In this document: piece by piece, positions 15,101-17,647 of the stretch | Numbering within the stretch: position 1 is the first letter of the stretch | Layout of the letters: every line of letters starts with the position of its first letter | Program-made: the position numbers and the translations under genes | The notes under the pieces: generated by a model | Told to the model about the DNA's origin: nothing | Database searches by the model: none | What the model saw: only the letters and a program-made list of their open reading frames with translations | Assembly (NCBI GenBank): GCA_021795795.1 | Contig: JAJYPA010000123.1 | Location: 1-17,647 of the forward strand | DNA: 17,647 bases | Direction of reading: 5' to 3' | DNA from: Pseudomonadota bacterium | GTDB lineage: Bacteria; Pseudomonadota; Gammaproteobacteria; Halothiobacillales; Halothiobacillaceae

Positions 15101-17137
15101 ATGGATGTTTATGAGGAAGACCTGTCAGGTTCGACAGGTGGAAATTCAAATGAACTCGCTTCTGATATGATGGTGGAGGACGCCTGGGTACTATTTCGTG
15201 AAAATAAAATTGCAGACGCCGAAAGAATTTGCCAGTCGGGACTCAAAAAAAAACGTTTTGACAGTGATTTATGGTCATTGCTGGGCCTCATACAACAGCG
15301 CCAGAACCGTCATCCGCTGGCGATTCTGGCATTTCGTGCGGCACTGGCTTACGGTCCAGATCTCCACGCGGTACACTATAGCTTAGGAGTGTCTTTGCGT
15401 TTAACGGGGAATCCAAAGGCGGCGACAACCCATCTCCGTCTGGCGCACACGGCTAAACCAGACGTGTCTAATTATCAGCGAGAGCTAGGCATCACTCTCC
15501 ATGATATTGGCCGTCCAGATGAGGCAGAGCCGCTCCTACGCGATTCACTGGAAGGCGACCAGGCACTGCACGTTGTTCACTTGCGGCTTGGACTCATTGC
15601 GCACGGACGGAAAAATTTCAATACAGCGATTGATCACTTCACTGAGGCACATCGTTTGCTTCCTGCCTTTAAGGAACCGCTCATCCGCAAGGCGGAACTC
15701 CTGACGGAAATGGAAGACTTCCGGGGGGCGCTAGACGCATACCAGAACTTGCTGCAATCGGAGCCGGGAAATGTACGTTTATGGCTTAAATGTGCATCCA
15801 TTCATTTTATACTCGGTGGATTGGATCAGGCTGCCCATCATGCAAAGCGCGCTATCGCAGCTGAACCAGGGAATATCGAAGGGCATATTTTACTCGGGAA
15901 AATACTGCTCAGTCAGGGTGCCTTTGACTTTGCGGAAACAATCTTTCAGAAAGCACTCATTATGCAGCCGGACGATCCTTATTCGCAAATCGCCTATGCG
16001 GTCAAGTTGGAGCGTCAGGGCAATATAGCTGGCGCCCAGCAGGCTGTGGATATTGCGGTCAAGGAAATTCCTGGGCATCCGCAGTTGCTCATGCTTATGG
16101 CGCGTATACAGAAAACAGAAGAAGGTCGAAAAAATACTGTTAATTACATTGAGGAAAGATTAAATGATGGTAGTGTGCCGCTAACTGGCGATGCGCGGGC
16201 ACAATTGCATTTTTCTACAGGTACACTGTACGATCAGCTAAAAGACGTCGACGCTGCTTTTAAGAATTTTAGCCGTGGCAATGCGTTAAGATCAAAAGCA
16301 CGGATCTTTGATAAAGCCGGGATGTTGTCAGAGTTCGAGGCAATTAAGGCGGTATTTACTGCAGACTTTTTGCGAAACGCGCCCAAGGCCATCAAGCCAT
16401 CATCAAAGAATATGATATTTATCATTGGGATGCCAAGATCTGGGACGAGCCTGGCTGAGCAAGTTTTAGCATCTCACTCACAAATTTATGGTGCCGGTGA
16501 GCAAGTGACCTTTGGACGACTGATGGATCGTTGGTTTAAACCAACTATTTCACATAAGCAGGACCATTATAGGGCCCTGGCGAAGGATGTCGATGCCACC
16601 AACCTCGAAGATCGGGCGGCGCAATATATTAATGCATTACCAGAAGCATCCAAAGATTATATCTTTGTTGTAGATAAGATGCCATATAATTTTATGCATA
16701 TTGGAATGATATCGTTAGTTTTTCCGAACGCAAAAATTGTTCACTGTACACGTGATCCGATGGATACCTTGCTATCTTGTTATTTTCAGGATTTTGCAGA
16801 AGGGAATGCATTTAGCTACGATTTAAGTAACTGTGGCTGGTTTTATCAGCAATACGAATCTTTGATGCTACACTGGCAAGAAGCTGTAGGGATACCGATA
16901 TATAATAACTCTTATGAGATGCTTGTCGATAATCCAGAAAAAGAAATTAGTAATCTACTCGAGTTCTGCGGACTCGAGTACGAACCTTCCTGTTTGGATT
17001 TTCATCGTAGTGAGCGAGTTATCCACACGGCCAGTTATCAGCAAGTGCGCGAGCCCATTTATCGTCGGTCGGTCCAAAAATGGAAGACGTACGAAAGATA
17101 TCTTGGACCGCTGATTGAAGTGATTGGGCGTGGCTAA
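15101..17137 (+). CDS. TPR-repeat protein with C-terminal PAPS-dependent sulfotransferase domain
   Basis: A 678-residue protein. Residues about 25-340 are a run of roughly eight or nine tetratricopeptide repeats (e.g. AILAFRAALAYGPDLHAVHY and AAHHAKRAIAAEPGNIEGHI). From about 437 a sulfotransferase domain begins: IFIIGMPRSGTSLAEQVLAS holds the 5'-phosphosulfate loop (R446, S447, G448, T449), GAGEQ places E467 where tyrosylprotein sulfotransferases have their catalytic Glu, DKMPYN (525-530) follows, and HCTRDPMDTLLSCYF (548-562) supplies the 3'-phosphate residues R551 and S559. It has no signal peptide or membrane helix, so it is cytoplasmic. It would transfer sulfate from PAPS to an acceptor that the TPR array may recognise. 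The adjacent tyrosine-rich protein is the most attractive acceptor (inference); a glycan made by the nearby enzymes is the alternative. The start is supported by GAAGGA at 15086-15091. Confidence 0.9.
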   Translation: MDVYEEDLSGSTGGNSNELASDMMVEDAWVLFRENKIADAERICQSGLKKKRFDSDLWSLLGLIQQRQNRHPLAILAFRAALAYGPDLHAVHYSLGVSLRLTGNPKAATTHLRLAHTAKPDVSNYQRELGITLHDIGRPDEAEPLLRDSLEGDQALHVVHLRLGLIAHGRKNFNTAIDHFTEAHRLLPAFKEPLIRKAELLTEMEDFRGALDAYQNLLQSEPGNVRLWLKCASIHFILGGLDQAAHHAKRAIAAEPGNIEGHILLGKILLSQGAFDFAETIFQKALIMQPDDPYSQIAYAVKLERQGNIAGAQQAVDIAVKEIPGHPQLLMLMARIQKTEEGRKNTVNYIEERLNDGSVPLTGDARAQLHFSTGTLYDQLKDVDAAFKNFSRGNALRSKARIFDKAGMLSEFEAIKAVFTADFLRNAPKAIKPSSKNMIFIIGMPRSGTSLAEQVLASHSQIYGAGEQVTFGRLMDRWFKPTISHKQDHYRALAKDVDATNLEDRAAQYINALPEASKDYIFVVDKMPYNFMHIGMISLVFPNAKIVHCTRDPMDTLLSCYFQDFAEGNAFSYDLSNCGWFYQQYESLMLHWQEAVGIPIYNNSYEMLVDNPEKEISNLLEFCGLEYEPSCLDFHRSERVIHTASYQQVREPIYRRSVQKWKTYERYLGPLIEVIGRG

Positions 17138-17403
17138 TTAGAGATCGCTTCCGGATCCGTTGCGGCAAGTGGAGAAGGCGATGCTTGCGCCGGATCTTGC
17201 GGAACCATTGGGGGGATTGTACCACATCTTTTTTCTGCACTGCGCGGACTGATCGATCGGGCGAGAAGATCCTCCCGTCGGGTAGCGATGTACCTGTTGC
17301 GGGCTCTGTAGCTGCGGGGAGGATCACCGTTGGTGAAACGGCATTATCCCCGCCAGGCGGGTCTATATCTGCTGTGTGCTCCGTGGCTTTATGAGGCCTT
17401 TAC
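17138..17403. other. GC-rich intergenic stretch at the right edge of the island
   Basis: No intact gene is recognised. Base composition shifts to GC-rich right after the sulfotransferase stop. The frame of that gene, continued past its stop, is open until a TAG near 17308; it then resumes and ends at a TGA overlapping the next gene's ATG (17404, ATGA). This is the sort of trace a decayed upstream operon partner could leave. An imperfect inverted repeat lies at 17149-17204 (TTCCG...CGGAA outer arms, GCAAG...CTTGC inner arms), and a T6 run is at 17229-17234. None of these is strong enough to call. Confidence 0.5.
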
Positions 17404-17647
17404 ATGACGGAGAGGAGCGGCTTGGATCAAGCTGCGGTGTACATCATTCTGCTCAACTGGAACAGCGCCGCCGACACCCTGCGCTGCCTGCGCGCATTGA
17501 CCCTGTTGCGCGGAGTACAGGCGCGGGTGGTAGTGGTGGACAACGGCTCAGAACCTGCGGATCTGGAACGGCTGCGCTCGGGCATCGCCCGCTGGGGCCT
17601 TGCGGTGGAGCTGGTGGAAACGGGGGAGAATCTGGGCTTTGGCGGCG
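17404..17647 (+). CDS. GT2-family glycosyltransferase, N-terminal part (runs off the window)
   Basis: From an ATG at 17404, with GAGG at 17393-17396, the frame is open to the window end (81 residues). It shows the start of a GT-A glycosyltransferase: VYIILLNWNSAADTLRCLRA, then ARVVVVDNGS, and ENLGFGGG at the edge. The N-W-N, VDNGS and N-x-GFgGG motifs are those of rhamnosyltransferase-like GT2 enzymes. The metal-binding and catalytic residues lie beyond the window. Codon use is strongly GC-rich, unlike the genes at 833-17137, so it probably belongs to the older chromosomal polysaccharide locus into or beside which the AT-rich block was placed (inference). Confidence 0.88.
   Translation, partial: MTERSGLDQAAVYIILLNWNSAADTLRCLRALTLLRGVQARVVVVDNGSEPADLERLRSGIARWGLAVELVETGENLGFGG

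Noticed and set aside
17149..17234. Intrinsic terminator after the sulfotransferase gene
   Set aside because: The inverted repeat is imperfect with mismatched inner arms, and the T6 run lies about 25 bases past its right arm, so the geometry is wrong.
17185..17394. 69-codon + strand frame before the last glycosyltransferase
   Set aside because: No domain, no ribosome site, and the composition reads like untranslated GC-rich sequence.

Overview
The window looks like an accessory island in a Gram-negative proteobacterium. A GC-rich backbone is visible only at the two ends (an IS481-type transposase on the left, the start of a glycosyltransferase on the right). Between them are about 16 kb of clearly more AT-rich genes, all on the + strand. 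The surface-polysaccharide genes, complete type I secretion system (T1SS), outer-membrane TolC-like channel and IS types would fit an Acidithiobacillus-like bacterium. That genus guess rests on general resemblance only.

Layout. Bases 1-420 hold insertion-sequence debris: the 5' end of an IS481-like transposase abutting a frameshifted C-terminal scrap of an IS3-family orfB, both on the - strand. Bases 420-832 hold no confident gene, but contain a promoter-like site with a dyad and a hexanucleotide tandem repeat. Next come four envelope-glycan genes: a membrane acyltransferase (833-1867), an NAD-dependent nucleotide-sugar epimerase resembling dTDP-L-rhamnose 4-epimerases (1958-3028), a GT2 glycosyltransferase (3070-3981), and a methyltransferase-GT2 fusion (3947-5812). 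A tightly packed set then encodes a HlyB-type ABC exporter (5871-8039), a HlyD-type adaptor (8096-9559), a TolC-type channel (9556-10986) and a Sec-exported subtilisin-like protease fused to Sel1 repeats (10993-13047). After a 368-nt gap comes a 490-residue, extremely tyrosine-rich repeat protein (13416-14888) with a strong intrinsic terminator. It is followed by a TPR protein with a C-terminal PAPS-type sulfotransferase domain (15101-17137). GC-rich sequence then resumes and a GT2 gene runs off the window end.

Working model (inference). The tyrosine-rich protein has no Sec signal, no Cys and no Pro, and sits beside a complete T1SS, so it is the best candidate cargo. The downstream sulfotransferase carries P-loop and 3'-phosphate motifs like tyrosylprotein sulfotransferases, and each cargo repeat carries an aromatic residue followed three positions later by Asp. 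Together this suggests a 'sulfated tyrosine-rich surface protein' system. It recalls the Xanthomonas RaxX/RaxST/RaxA/RaxB arrangement (sulfotransferase plus T1SS) but with a large repetitive substrate. The subtilase-Sel1 protein could trim or release the cargo at the cell envelope, playing the part that LapG-type proteases play for LapA adhesins. The glycan genes may decorate the cargo or build an independent polysaccharide.
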